From IMG/VR virus record IMGVR_UViG_3300043465_000956, positions 1-58,100 of that record: 58,100 nucleotides of DNA. One strand, given 5' to 3'. The stretch comes from a virus. The notes beneath the pieces were generated by a model. That model was not told the DNA's origin, ran no database searches, and worked only from the letters and a program-made list of their open reading frames with translations. The position numbers and the translations under genes are program-made. Shown one piece after another: positions 7,640-15,978 of this stretch. Positions within the stretch are counted from its first letter, which is position 1, and the number at the start of each line of letters is the position of its first letter.

Positions 7640-8685
7640 TGGCGAAAAAAGCAAAGAGTGAAGAAGTCGATTCTGGCGATGTTGGTATGGCTGCTATCAA
7701 GAAGAAATATGGAGATATTATCCGTAGTGGTACTGACATCTTTGATGAAAAATCTAATAAGAGATGTGTTAGCATCAGCCCAGCATATGACCTAGGTCTT
7801 AATGGGGGCATTCTTGAAGGAAGTTGGACAGTAATCTCTGGTGTCCCAAAATGCGGCAAGTCCAGCCTATGTCTCCAGCTTATCGCGAATGCTCAAGCAC
7901 AGGGCCGTAGAGGAATTTATGCAGACGCAGAAAGTCGTATCAAGCAGTATAACTTAGCCGGGATTCACAATCTAGACAAGAAAGAAATTGAGGTTATTAG
8001 CGGTAAAGAAGAAGATCTTTCTGCCGAAGACATGCTCAATACGGTTAATGCTATGATTCGCCTTCCTAAAAATAGGGGGTCAGTATGTGTAATTGATTCT
8101 ACTTCATCTCTACTCCCAAGAGATGAGATGGACGCAGAAGTGTCTTCAAAACTAAGAGCACAGTTACCTAAGATGCTATCTCATTGGGTCAAGCAGAATG
8201 CCCAAGTTGTCGTCAGGAATGACATTCTGATGGTCCTTATCACTCACTATATCACCAATACGAGTGGTTATGGTAAGCATAAAGTGGCCGACTGTGGAGT
8301 TATGGTCCAATATCAGGCCGACAATAGACTTGATTTTACTCATGTAGAGCCATGGGAAGAAAACGGTAAAAAGATAGGCCAAAAGACTACTTGTGATATT
8401 AGTTGTTCGGCAATGGGTGCCAGTGGAAATACTGTGACTTCATACCTAAGATTTGGCCACGGAATTGACTGTACTAAAGAGTTCATTGAGTTGGGCGAAT
8501 CATTTGGCCTTATTGAAAAGGCGGGAGCTTGGTTCACCCTTCCATACCTAGCCGAGCATTCAGACTTGGCTTCAGTAGCTGAGCAGAAGTTCCAAGGGCA
8601 GCAGAAGGTCTATGACTTCATCTCTTCTACCCCCTTGGCTAGTGAGTTCCTAAAGAAGGAGCTTGCATCATTGCTCGCATCGTGA
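7639..8685 (+). CDS. RecA-like recombinase (UvsX-type)
   Basis: Product of 348 residues. Walker A is GVPKCGKS (residues 68-75), followed by a conserved acidic DAE (YADAESR) and a Walker B strand VCVIDSTSSLLPRDEM, the order found in RecA and phage UvsX proteins. The region TSGYGKHKVADCG probably corresponds to the DNA-binding loop L2. The protein should coat single-stranded DNA and drive strand exchange in recombination-dependent replication. It is near RecA length but lacks an obvious RecA C-terminal acidic tail. Nuclease, helicase and primase genes follow in the same direction. Confidence 0.85.
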   Translation: MAKKAKSEEVDSGDVGMAAIKKKYGDIIRSGTDIFDEKSNKRCVSISPAYDLGLNGGILEGSWTVISGVPKCGKSSLCLQLIANAQAQGRRGIYADAESRIKQYNLAGIHNLDKKEIEVISGKEEDLSAEDMLNTVNAMIRLPKNRGSVCVIDSTSSLLPRDEMDAEVSSKLRAQLPKMLSHWVKQNAQVVVRNDILMVLITHYITNTSGYGKHKVADCGVMVQYQADNRLDFTHVEPWEENGKKIGQKTTCDISCSAMGASGNTVTSYLRFGHGIDCTKEFIELGESFGLIEKAGAWFTLPYLAEHSDLASVAEQKFQGQQKVYDFISSTPLASEFLKKELASLLAS

Positions 8686-9077
8686 TAGGGTTGGATGGGA
8701 GGCAGCATAAGCTCATCCTGCAATCCACCAAACGGAAGACTAGGGCCAAGTCAGCCCCTCACCAAAAAGCCCTTTCTCTTTTACTGGAGATTCTTCCCGG
8801 AGTTGTTGTCTTCGAAGAAGTCACACTGCCGGGTTGTGGGCTCTACCTAGACATATTCCTTCCATCTATCTCGATAGCCATAGAAGTACATGGTCGGCAG
8901 CACTATGAATTCGTCCCATTCTTTCACAAGACAAAGGGCGACTTCCTGATGTCCCGCAAAAGAGATAAAGACAAAAGGGAATGGTGTGAACTTAATGAGA
9001 TTACTCTTGTTGAACTGCCATACGACGAGGAGGAAAAATGGAAGAGCTTGATCGCTTCAGCGATATCACAGGATTAA
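8682..9077 (+). CDS. PD-(D/E)XK / Vsr-like nuclease
   Basis: Product of 131 residues. The core CGLYLDIFLPSISIAIEVHG followed by RQHYE fits the D-x(n)-E-x-H/K pattern of Vsr- and DUF559-like nucleases, with D and E as metal ligands. It starts at GTG 8682, overlapping the recA-like stop (GTGA); TTG 8691 is an in-frame alternative. Vsr-like enzymes are also used as homing endonucleases next to phage recA genes, but this one lacks DNA-binding modules and may instead act as a repair or processing nuclease. Confidence 0.7.
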   Translation: MIGLDGRQHKLILQSTKRKTRAKSAPHQKALSLLLEILPGVVVFEEVTLPGCGLYLDIFLPSISIAIEVHGRQHYEFVPFFHKTKGDFLMSRKRDKDKREWCELNEITLVELPYDEEEKWKSLIASAISQD

Positions 9078-9526
9078 AAGAACTAACATCATTTGTGGAT
9101 AGATACTGTCTAGAGTTTATGACTCCGGATTGTAAATTTGACCCTGTCGTTCAGATAATCATAGATATGCCATATGAGGATCTGGCCACTATTAGCTCCG
9201 ATGATGCCTACTCATACTCATTCAAGCTTCACTCCTATTGTATCTTCCTCAGGAAAGAGCTAGATAAGTGTATAGCTAAAAAGCTATGGTGTGAAGAGAT
9301 ACTCCATAATATTGTGGCCAGACACTGGAATGCTCACTCTGAATACATGAAGTATGAAGTAAAGAGACATGCGATCATTCAGGAAGATACATTTGCAGTA
9401 AAAGTCGAGAAAATGCGAATATATTTGTCTGGGGCGATTGCTCAATCAGACAACAAGCTCGAATCAGTAAAAAAGATGGCAGATATCCTTCAAGATTTTG
9501 GGAAAAAGAAATCGTATGATAAATAA
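9038..9526 (+). CDS. Unknown 162-residue helical protein
   Basis: Begins MEELDRFSDITGLKELTSF. Predominantly helical with scattered cysteines and histidines (WCEEILHNIVARHWNAH) but no clear metal site. It lies between the recombinase and helicase genes, overlapping both neighbours by 40 and 11 bases. The position matches that of helicase-loader or recombination-mediator genes in other phages, but no sequence motif supports that. Confidence 0.6.
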   Translation: MEELDRFSDITGLKELTSFVDRYCLEFMTPDCKFDPVVQIIIDMPYEDLATISSDDAYSYSFKLHSYCIFLRKELDKCIAKKLWCEEILHNIVARHWNAHSEYMKYEVKRHAIIQEDTFAVKVEKMRIYLSGAIAQSDNKLESVKKMADILQDFGKKKSYDK

Positions 9527-9998
9527 TCTAAAGACAGCTATAGATGAAAAGGACTGGTCGAAGGTGGTAGAATTCTACCGAATGTTGGCAGGGACTTTTG
9601 AGTCCCCAGTGGTTGAGGGGACTATGCCCGTCAAGGCCTCTGGGAGACTCGCTGAGTCAGACTTCTCTATGAGGCGGACTGTGGCATCGCAAACTCCGAC
9701 CAAGGCTCAGAAGGCTCCAGAGCCGCCAAAAACGAAGCGAGCCAGTAAAAAGAAAAAGGCGGCAAATACCAAGATCGAGTTTGTTGACACTGGGGAAAGA
9801 GTAGAGGAAGCTGGGGCCGATCTGATCAATGATAATGTGACCCCCTCGCCGAGAACGCGAAAGCCGTTCCAGACCGTCAGCATGGCCTGTATTGTCTGCA
9901 AAAAGACGGAAGATATGCATCCTCTCTTCAAAAGAGACGCAGAAGTTTACAAGTGTGACAGATGTTTGATTAAGGGCAAAAAAGATGGAGTTGAGTAA
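9516..9998 (+). CDS. Unknown protein with C-terminal zinc finger
   Basis: Product of 160 residues from ATG 9516, which has GGGAAAAAG about 8 bases upstream; an in-frame TTG at 9498 is less likely. Three parts are visible: a short helical N terminus, a long basic low-complexity linker (PKTKRASKKKKAAN), and a C-terminal four-cysteine finger, ACIVCKK with YKCDRCLIKG. The pattern suggests nucleic-acid or protein binding. It overlaps the helicase start by 14 bases. No family name is offered. Confidence 0.65.
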   Translation: MINNLKTAIDEKDWSKVVEFYRMLAGTFESPVVEGTMPVKASGRLAESDFSMRRTVASQTPTKAQKAPEPPKTKRASKKKKAANTKIEFVDTGERVEEAGADLINDNVTPSPRTRKPFQTVSMACIVCKKTEDMHPLFKRDAEVYKCDRCLIKGKKDGVE

Positions 9999-12471
9999 TG
10001 TCGCTAGTGAACGAGCTGTTCTTGCTGGTATTTGCTCATATGGGATTGATTGCTATCTAGATGTTGAGGCTTTCCTAGAAGATGGGACTTTCACTGTAGA
10101 CTTTAATAAGGTGATGTACAAATGTATAAAACACACCATCAATAAAGTTGACAAAATAGACTTTGTATCGCTACTTTCGGCGGCGACAGATCTATCACTT
10201 GGGGACTATGTCAACAAGCCTGATGTACTGAAGCATTTCCATGGGGTTCTGTCTACCCCTATCCAGTTGTCCGGAATTTCCGGACATGCTAAGAAGATTC
10301 GCAGACTACAGTTTGCCCGGCATCTTCAGGATACCATAAAGGAGGCCTATAAGGGCCTCAATGAGGTATCTGGAGAAGAGTCTCTATCTGATATCGTTGC
10401 CATGGCTGAGGCCCCAATTCAGAACGCCTCCATCTCCTACATGAAGAAGGATGATAATAAGCCGAAACTTCTCGGTGAAGGAGGTATGGACTACTTCGAG
10501 TATCTGGTGTCAGACGAGCCAAAACAGGTTGGAGTACCAAGCGGTTTTCCATCCTATGATGTGGCTATAGGTGGCGGGTTCCTAAGGAAGTGCGTTGACT
10601 TGGTCGGGGCTAGAACTAAGAGCCTTCGATATGGGTCTTTCGTCTATACAAAGAATGGGCCAGTTAAGATAGAGAATCTGTCGGTTGGAGATAAGATCTC
10701 GCACCCATTTATGGAAGATTCTATCGTTGAAGAGGTCTTCGACTTTAAAGACAAGGATATCTACCGAGTTCATTTTCGGGATGGAAGCTTTGTAGACTGC
10801 TGCGAAGATCATCTATGGGAAGTCTACAAGAGATATCCGTATACAAGCATAAGCGAGAAAAGTGGTAGTGTATTATCCACAAAGGATATAGCAGCAAATC
10901 TTTACATTGGAGACCCAAGCAAGGGGATAGAGTACAAGTGGGATGTGAGACTACCAAGCCCGATTAAATACGCTCATCAAAGCGTTCCAGTAGATCCATA
11001 TGTCGTTGGAGTACTATTGGGCGACGGATCATTGATAAAGACATGCACATACACCAGCATGGATCAGGAGATTATTGATTATGTAAATGGTTACTTTAGT
11101 GATCTTGGTTACGAAGTAAAGATAGATCAGAATGATCCTAGCAAGAAATGTGTATCTTATAGAATTAATGGTTTTCAGGATAAACTTCGAGAGATAGGAA
11201 TTTTCAAGCATAATTGTTACACGAAATTCATTCCTGACATCTACAAGTACAACTCAGAAGAAGTTAGACTAGAAATCCTAAGAGGTCTCTTAGATACTGA
11301 TGGATCTTGTACTGTAGATCCTAGGTCAAAGACCTCAAGAAATACTTTTACTTCTGCTTCTAAGCAATTGATTGAAGATCTCTGTGAAATTGTTACATCA
11401 CTTGGAGGAATAGCGACCCCCAAAGCTCAGGTTACTACTTGTCTTGGCAGATCTTTTGACTCTTTTAGATGTGAGGTTCGACTACCTAATAACATTGTTC
11501 CGTTTAAGCTTAGCAGAAAAGCCAATCTGTCGAATAATAGGAAGATTGGAGACCTAAAAAGATCAATTGTAAGGGTGGAGAAGGTAGCTGTAGATAATGC
11601 TAGATGTATTAGGGTTTCAAATGATGATGGTTTGTTCCTAACGGATCATCACATAGTTACTCATAATTGTGGAAAATCGGTCTTCTGTGACAACGTAGCA
11701 TTACACGTCTCCGGGAAGCTCAACTTACCTGTACTGGTTCTAGACACTGAAATGTCAGAGCAAGACCATTGGAATAGAATATGGGCAAACATTAGTGGTA
11801 TTCCAATAAATGAGATCAAGACTGGGGACTTCAAAAAAGATCCCATGAAGAGGGCCGCAATAGTTGAAGCAAGAGATAAATTGGCATCTATTCCATATTT
11901 CTATATCAATGTCTCTGGCAAAGGGTTTGACGAAATCCTTTCAATTGCTCGCAGGTGGGTCCTCAAGGAAGTGGGGTTCGAGCCAACTGGCAGAACCAAA
12001 GACTGCTTGATAATCTATGACTATTTCAAGCTTATGGATTCTTCTGGCCTGTCCCAGAACGTAGCAGAATTTCAAGCTATGGGTTTTCAGGCAACTAAGC
12101 TACACAACTTCTGCGTAGAGCATGACGTGCCGTGTTTGTCGTTTGTTCAGTTAAATAGGGATGGAATCGAAAAAGAGTCGGCAGATGTTATCTCACAGTC
12201 TGATAGAATTGGCTGGTTGTGTACATCGTTTACTATTCTAAAAGAAAAATCCATTGATGAAATTGCCGATGATGGTCCCAGAAATGGCAACCGTAAACTA
12301 GTGCCAGTACTTTCAAGACATGGCCCCGGAATGACTGACGATGGGTATATCTGTCTCGAAATGAAGGGTGAACTAGCAAGGATGAGAGAAATTGGCACTG
12401 TTAGACGACTTTCTAGAAGCAAAGAATTCCCAGAGAGACCTCCAGAACCTGAAAGCGGGGATGAAGGCTAA
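9985..12471 (+). CDS. dnaB: DnaB-type replicative helicase containing an intein
   Basis: Precursor of 828 residues; removing the 349-residue intein leaves 479, the usual DnaB/gp41 length. The N-terminal helical domain covers about residues 1-150, and the RecA-like ATPase follows. The P-loop is split: GARTK (208-212) before the intein and CGKS (562-565) after it, which join to GARTKCGKS, comparable with GARPSMGKT of other DnaB proteins. Later motifs include DTEMSEQDHWNRI and the Walker B strand CLIIYDYFKLMD. It should unwind DNA at the fork and work with the primase encoded just downstream. Without splicing the P-loop would be broken. Confidence 0.9.
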   Translation: MELSNVASERAVLAGICSYGIDCYLDVEAFLEDGTFTVDFNKVMYKCIKHTINKVDKIDFVSLLSAATDLSLGDYVNKPDVLKHFHGVLSTPIQLSGISGHAKKIRRLQFARHLQDTIKEAYKGLNEVSGEESLSDIVAMAEAPIQNASISYMKKDDNKPKLLGEGGMDYFEYLVSDEPKQVGVPSGFPSYDVAIGGGFLRKCVDLVGARTKSLRYGSFVYTKNGPVKIENLSVGDKISHPFMEDSIVEEVFDFKDKDIYRVHFRDGSFVDCCEDHLWEVYKRYPYTSISEKSGSVLSTKDIAANLYIGDPSKGIEYKWDVRLPSPIKYAHQSVPVDPYVVGVLLGDGSLIKTCTYTSMDQEIIDYVNGYFSDLGYEVKIDQNDPSKKCVSYRINGFQDKLREIGIFKHNCYTKFIPDIYKYNSEEVRLEILRGLLDTDGSCTVDPRSKTSRNTFTSASKQLIEDLCEIVTSLGGIATPKAQVTTCLGRSFDSFRCEVRLPNNIVPFKLSRKANLSNNRKIGDLKRSIVRVEKVAVDNARCIRVSNDDGLFLTDHHIVTHNCGKSVFCDNVALHVSGKLNLPVLVLDTEMSEQDHWNRIWANISGIPINEIKTGDFKKDPMKRAAIVEARDKLASIPYFYINVSGKGFDEILSIARRWVLKEVGFEPTGRTKDCLIIYDYFKLMDSSGLSQNVAEFQAMGFQATKLHNFCVEHDVPCLSFVQLNRDGIEKESADVISQSDRIGWLCTSFTILKEKSIDEIADDGPRNGNRKLVPVLSRHGPGMTDDGYICLEMKGELARMREIGTVRRLSRSKEFPERPPEPESGDEG
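10621..11667 (+). mobile_element. Intein with LAGLIDADG homing endonuclease domain
   Basis: In-frame insertion of 349 residues (213-561 of the helicase precursor). It starts with Ser (SLRYGSFVY, then NLSVGDKI, splicing block A). Block B is CEDH (C273, H276), with Cys where Thr is usual. It ends HHIVTHN, with the extein nucleophile Cys562 after it. The two LAGLIDADG motifs are VGVLLGDGS (341-349, acidic D347) and LRGLLDTDGS (432-441, acidic D439). All residues needed for splicing and cleavage seem present, so it should splice and may home into intein-free alleles. Confidence 0.93.
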
Positions 12472-13402
12472 GATTCCCCAAATCCTCGACTTCTTTGGGG
12501 TCAAACCTTATAGGTCTGGCAATTTGTTGGTATGTAATTGCCCCATCCACAATGGGGACAACACAACAGCTTTCAACGTGAACAATGACACTTCCTCTGA
12601 ATATTGTGGCAGGTGGTTCTGTAATACTGCCGGATGCCACAAACAATTTGGCGGAGATATCCTCGGGTTATTGAGAGGTTTGGCCTCTACCAAGGCTGAC
12701 ATTTCTTTTACTGAAGTGATCAATCTAGCTGCGACTTTCTGCGGAATCGAGCGAATTGACTACATCTCTGATGCTTTCAATGATTTGCTGTTGAGAGACT
12801 CAGTAAAGAAGATGGGACCTAGTAGAGAAGAGGTACGACAGAAGCTTATTAGACCTGCCGATTTTTATATACAAAGAGGATTCTCTCAACAAATCCTTGA
12901 CGAGTTCGACGTAGGAGTATGTAATGACCCATCAAAGGAAATGTATGAGAGGGTCGTATTTCCTGTTTATGATGTAAATGGGAAATTTTTGGTTGGGTGT
13001 GTGGGTAGGACCCTTATCAACGCCCCCCACAAATGGAAGAATCAAAAGGGATTCAAGAAATCTGAGCACCTATATGGATATTGGCTCGCTTTTCAGGCTA
13101 TATGTCAAAGCGGAAAGCTTATACTAGTAGAGGGCCAAGGTGACGTGATCAGATTCCATCAGGCCGGTATCAGAAACGTTGTCGGAATCTTTGGCAGCAA
13201 GTTGTCTGATACACAAGAGTTATTACTCCAGAAGACAGGAGTGATGGATGTGGTTACGGTATTCGATCGAGATGAGGCTGGAGACAAGTGTCGCAAAGAT
13301 TGTAATAGGCTAAGTCGCCTGTTTAATGTGAGGCACGTTGTGCCTCTTGTCGACGATGTTGGGGAAATGTCAGTAGAAGAAGTTCAAGGATTAAAACTAT
13401 GA
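12461..13402 (+). CDS. dnaG: DnaG-like primase (CHC2 zinc finger plus TOPRIM)
   Basis: Product of 313 residues. A CHC2-type zinc finger has ligands C27, H30, C54 and C59. The TOPRIM catalytic domain shows LILVEGQGD with E224 and FDRDEAGD with D269 and D271. It makes RNA primers and pairs with the adjacent helicase. It lacks a long C-terminal helicase-interaction domain, being about half the length of bacterial DnaG. ATG 12461 fits where family members begin; an in-frame TTG at 12392 would add 23 residues and overlap the helicase gene much further. The stop overlaps the next gene. Confidence 0.88.
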   Translation: MKAKIPQILDFFGVKPYRSGNLLVCNCPIHNGDNTTAFNVNNDTSSEYCGRWFCNTAGCHKQFGGDILGLLRGLASTKADISFTEVINLAATFCGIERIDYISDAFNDLLLRDSVKKMGPSREEVRQKLIRPADFYIQRGFSQQILDEFDVGVCNDPSKEMYERVVFPVYDVNGKFLVGCVGRTLINAPHKWKNQKGFKKSEHLYGYWLAFQAICQSGKLILVEGQGDVIRFHQAGIRNVVGIFGSKLSDTQELLLQKTGVMDVVTVFDRDEAGDKCRKDCNRLSRLFNVRHVVPLVDDVGEMSVEEVQGLKL

Positions 13403-14223
13403 CACAAATTATTTGTTTGGCCGGAAGCAAAGAGAGTGGCAAGACAACTGCTGCCAATTTTCTCCATGGACACATCTTGAAGCTCAATGAGGTCATCAGA
13501 GAATATGAGATGACCAAGGCTGGTGAGCTTAAGGTCAACACTCATTACATGAAGGATGGGGAAGTAAAAGAGGATATGGGAGTCCTTGATTTATCCCGTA
13601 AGGACGATCTGTACGTACAGTATGCCGACCAAATGATCTGGCCATTTGTGAAGATGTATAATTTTGCAGATGCCCTAAAAGAGCTATGTATCACCATGTT
13701 TGACATTTCCCATGAGCAAGCCTACGGAGCATACAAGAATAGCTTGACCAAGCTGAAGTGGGAAAACATGCCGGGTGTCGTAAGTTCCACCAAAATCGAA
13801 GATTTGTCCTTGTCGACTGAGGACCTAGAGAAGCTAGGTATTCAGTCACATAAACCCGGCTTCATGACCGCTCGTGAAGTCCTCCAGTTCGTCGGCACTG
13901 ATATCTTCCGCCGTATGTACGAGCCAGTCTGGGTAAACCTCCTCATGAATAAGATCAAGGAGGACTCTCCCCTTGTTGCTGTCATTGCTGACTGTCGCTT
14001 TGATAATGAGGCACAGGCTGTTCTGGAAGCCGATGGCACGATCGTAAGACTCACTCGCCGACCAGTCCGAGATACACACCCGTCAGAAGACGGGTTCAAG
14101 GATTTCACAGCTTTCCATAAGGTCATAGATAATGAGAATCTAACCTTGCCTGCTGCTAATCAAGAGTTGCTGGACTTCCTGATCCAAAAAGGGATTAGCG
14201 AACTGGTTACGAAGGCAGAATGA
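13399..14223 (+). CDS. Deoxynucleoside monophosphate kinase
   Basis: Product of 274 residues. The P-loop GSKESGKT is at residues 9-16. The segment TAREVLQFVGTDIFRRMYE followed by VWVN is the hallmark of phage dNMP kinases (T4 gp1 type), and VAVIADCRFDNEA is the later Walker-B-like strand. It phosphorylates dNMPs to dNDPs, complementing ribonucleotide reductase in supplying precursors. It overlaps the primase stop by 4 bases. Confidence 0.85.
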   Translation: MTQIICLAGSKESGKTTAANFLHGHILKLNEVIREYEMTKAGELKVNTHYMKDGEVKEDMGVLDLSRKDDLYVQYADQMIWPFVKMYNFADALKELCITMFDISHEQAYGAYKNSLTKLKWENMPGVVSSTKIEDLSLSTEDLEKLGIQSHKPGFMTAREVLQFVGTDIFRRMYEPVWVNLLMNKIKEDSPLVAVIADCRFDNEAQAVLEADGTIVRLTRRPVRDTHPSEDGFKDFTAFHKVIDNENLTLPAANQELLDFLIQKGISELVTKAE

Positions 14224-14234
14224 GGCTACGCCTC
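14222..14234 (+). terminator. Weak hairpin after the dNMP kinase gene
   Basis: GAGGC and GCCTC (5 bp) around a TAC loop, followed by TTTATATAAA. The stem is too short for a confident terminator; it may only attenuate or shape the ribosome-binding site of the next gene. Confidence 0.25.
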
Positions 14235-14252
14235 TTTATATAAAGGAACGCT

Positions 14253-15296
14253 ATGATACTTACCTACTTGAGAAGCTCATCGATTGGTACTTATGCGATG
14301 TGCCCTCAGAAGTATTTATTCACTTATCTTTTAGGTATGAAGGATAAAGATAATGGCAAAGCTATGATGGGAAATGTATGCCATAAGAATCTTGAATTAC
14401 TTGGTAAGCAAAGAATAGCCCAACAGAATAAAAAGCGAAGTTTCATTGATGAAGAATTTGGCAAGATAACATTTGCTAAATGCTCAATAGAGTACTTCAA
14501 TGAGGTGTCTCATGCCCACTATGAAAAGCTTTTTCCGGGTATCATGCCAGCCAATTCCAAAAAGCTAACGCTGGAATGGACGCATTTAGCAGTAACCAAG
14601 CATGATGGAGAAATGAACCCATTAAATCAGAATGTTCATGCTGTCGAAGAGTTCTTTGAAGTAGAAGTTCCCCACGATTGGGCCAAGTATTCATATAAGA
14701 TTGGTGATGAAGTAATTGAGGGTAGATTAGGACTCAAGGGTACAGTAGACCTAATACTAAAAGAGGATGATGTTTTCTTTCATATTTGTGACTATAAAAC
14801 TGGACGTAGATATAATTGGGCTACAGATAAAGTAAAAACCTATGACTGCTTGGCTGAAGATAAGCAATTATTGCTTTATTACTATGCTCTACGATTGAAA
14901 TACCCAGAGCGAAAGTTCTATATATCCATCTACTATATCAACGATCATACTATCGATAAGGTTATGGTTCCCGGTGGAGTTTTCACTTTTGCCTTTGATG
15001 ACAAGGACTTCCTTAAAGCCGAAGGCATGATTAAGAAAGAGTTCGAGACTATCCGAGATGATAAAACTCCCCGCGTGATCAGCAAGACATGCAATCACTT
15101 CAAGTGTAAACATCTGTGTGCGTTTTCTAAGATCATTCCAGAGATCTCCCCAGATACTCCAGCCTGCATATTTATCCGTAGTGAGATAGAGCGGATTGGG
15201 CTGGATGCGGTCACTGAGAAATATGCTGACCTGAGTCGCATGAAGGTCTATAGTGGGGGCGGAAGACAGGATGTAGATTTAAATCCTAAAGATTAA
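14253..15296 (+). CDS. RecB/Cas4-like PD-(D/E)XK nuclease with possible Fe-S cluster
   Basis: Product of 347 residues. The nuclease core has D166 (GTVDLIL) and D180-Y-K182 (ICDYKTG). Conserved QLLLYYYAL matches motif III of RecB-family nucleases. An early cysteine C17 (AMCPQKY) together with C280, C285, C289 and a cysteine near 305 resembles the iron-sulfur staple of Cas4 and AddB nucleases. It likely resects or processes DNA ends for recombination. A short intergenic stretch with AAAGGAACGCT gives a good ribosome-binding site. Confidence 0.85.
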   Translation: MILTYLRSSSIGTYAMCPQKYLFTYLLGMKDKDNGKAMMGNVCHKNLELLGKQRIAQQNKKRSFIDEEFGKITFAKCSIEYFNEVSHAHYEKLFPGIMPANSKKLTLEWTHLAVTKHDGEMNPLNQNVHAVEEFFEVEVPHDWAKYSYKIGDEVIEGRLGLKGTVDLILKEDDVFFHICDYKTGRRYNWATDKVKTYDCLAEDKQLLLYYYALRLKYPERKFYISIYYINDHTIDKVMVPGGVFTFAFDDKDFLKAEGMIKKEFETIRDDKTPRVISKTCNHFKCKHLCAFSKIIPEISPDTPACIFIRSEIERIGLDAVTEKYADLSRMKVYSGGGRQDVDLNPKD

Positions 15297-15300
15297 GGAG
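15295..15300 (+). promoter_or_regulatory. Strong Shine-Dalgarno sequence ahead of an ATT start
   Basis: AAGGAG at 15295-15300 sits 7 bases before ATT 15308, an ideal spacing. The usual start codons are absent from the first 88 codons of the exonuclease frame, so this site decides the start. Confidence 0.7.
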
Positions 15301-15307
15301 CATTACA

Positions 15308-15961
15308 ATTAATTACGAAAACTTTATTTGTTACGATTTAGAAACATCGGGAATAAATACCGACACAGCACAGATAGTACAAATTGGTGCTATATGTATT
15401 GATTCTAGAAGATTAGAGATTATTGAAGGTAGTGAATTCGATGTTCTGATTAAGCCTCTATATGGCGAAGAGTGTGCCAAGGCTGGATTACAAGAACTGA
15501 CAGATGGGGCTATTAACATCCACAAAAAGGGACATGCTCTGCTCGCCGAGAAGGGTGTCTCGTTAGAGACTGGAATGGCCAATTTTGTCTCATATGTAAA
15601 TACACATAATTATGGTAAGACAAAGTGGAAAAGCCCTATTCCAGCGGGCTATAACATCAACAACTATGATACTCCAATTCTAAAAAGAGATTTAGCTAGA
15701 ACTGGGCTATCTAGCCCATTTCACCCATCGATATCAATAGATGTCCTCCAATTAATGTTTTTATTTTTCGAAAATAATAAAGATGTTGCTCGCCTATCTG
15801 CTGACTCCCTGATTCGCAAGCATATGGGATGGAAAGACAAAGGGGAATCCCATGACGCCCTCGGGGACGTTATCATGACAGCAGAAGTCCTGATCAAGTC
15901 TATGCGACTCATCCGTAAAGCCGTAGGCACTGTCAAGTTCGAAAATTGCTTCGCCCTTTAG
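15308..15961 (+). CDS. DnaQ-like 3'-5' exonuclease (DEDDh), ATT start
   Basis: Product of 217 residues if read from ATT 15308. ExoI motif: D10 and E12 in ICYDLETSG. ExoII: D121 in NINNYDTP. ExoIII: H182 and D187 in SHDALGD. This is the full DEDDh set of the DnaQ/RNase T family. The first ATG in frame (15575) lies after ExoI and would give a dead fragment, so the start must be upstream. ATT 15308 follows AAGGAG at ideal spacing and yields MNYENFICYDLET, the usual layout for such enzymes. It may proofread for a polymerase or trim DNA or RNA ends. An ATG-to-ATT base error is possible. Confidence 0.85.
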   Translation: MNYENFICYDLETSGINTDTAQIVQIGAICIDSRRLEIIEGSEFDVLIKPLYGEECAKAGLQELTDGAINIHKKGHALLAEKGVSLETGMANFVSYVNTHNYGKTKWKSPIPAGYNINNYDTPILKRDLARTGLSSPFHPSISIDVLQLMFLFFENNKDVARLSADSLIRKHMGWKDKGESHDALGDVIMTAEVLIKSMRLIRKAVGTVKFENCFAL

Positions 15962-15978
15962 TGCCCAACGGAGTCTCC

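Noticed and set aside
12392-12460. Upstream TTG start for the primase
   Set aside because: It would overlap the helicase gene by 80 bases and add residues outside the usual primase N terminus; ATG 12461 places the zinc finger at the normal distance.
15575-15961. ATG 15575 as the start of the exonuclease
   Set aside because: It would remove the ExoI motif with two catalytic residues; the open frame and the ribosome-binding site at 15295 show the gene is longer.
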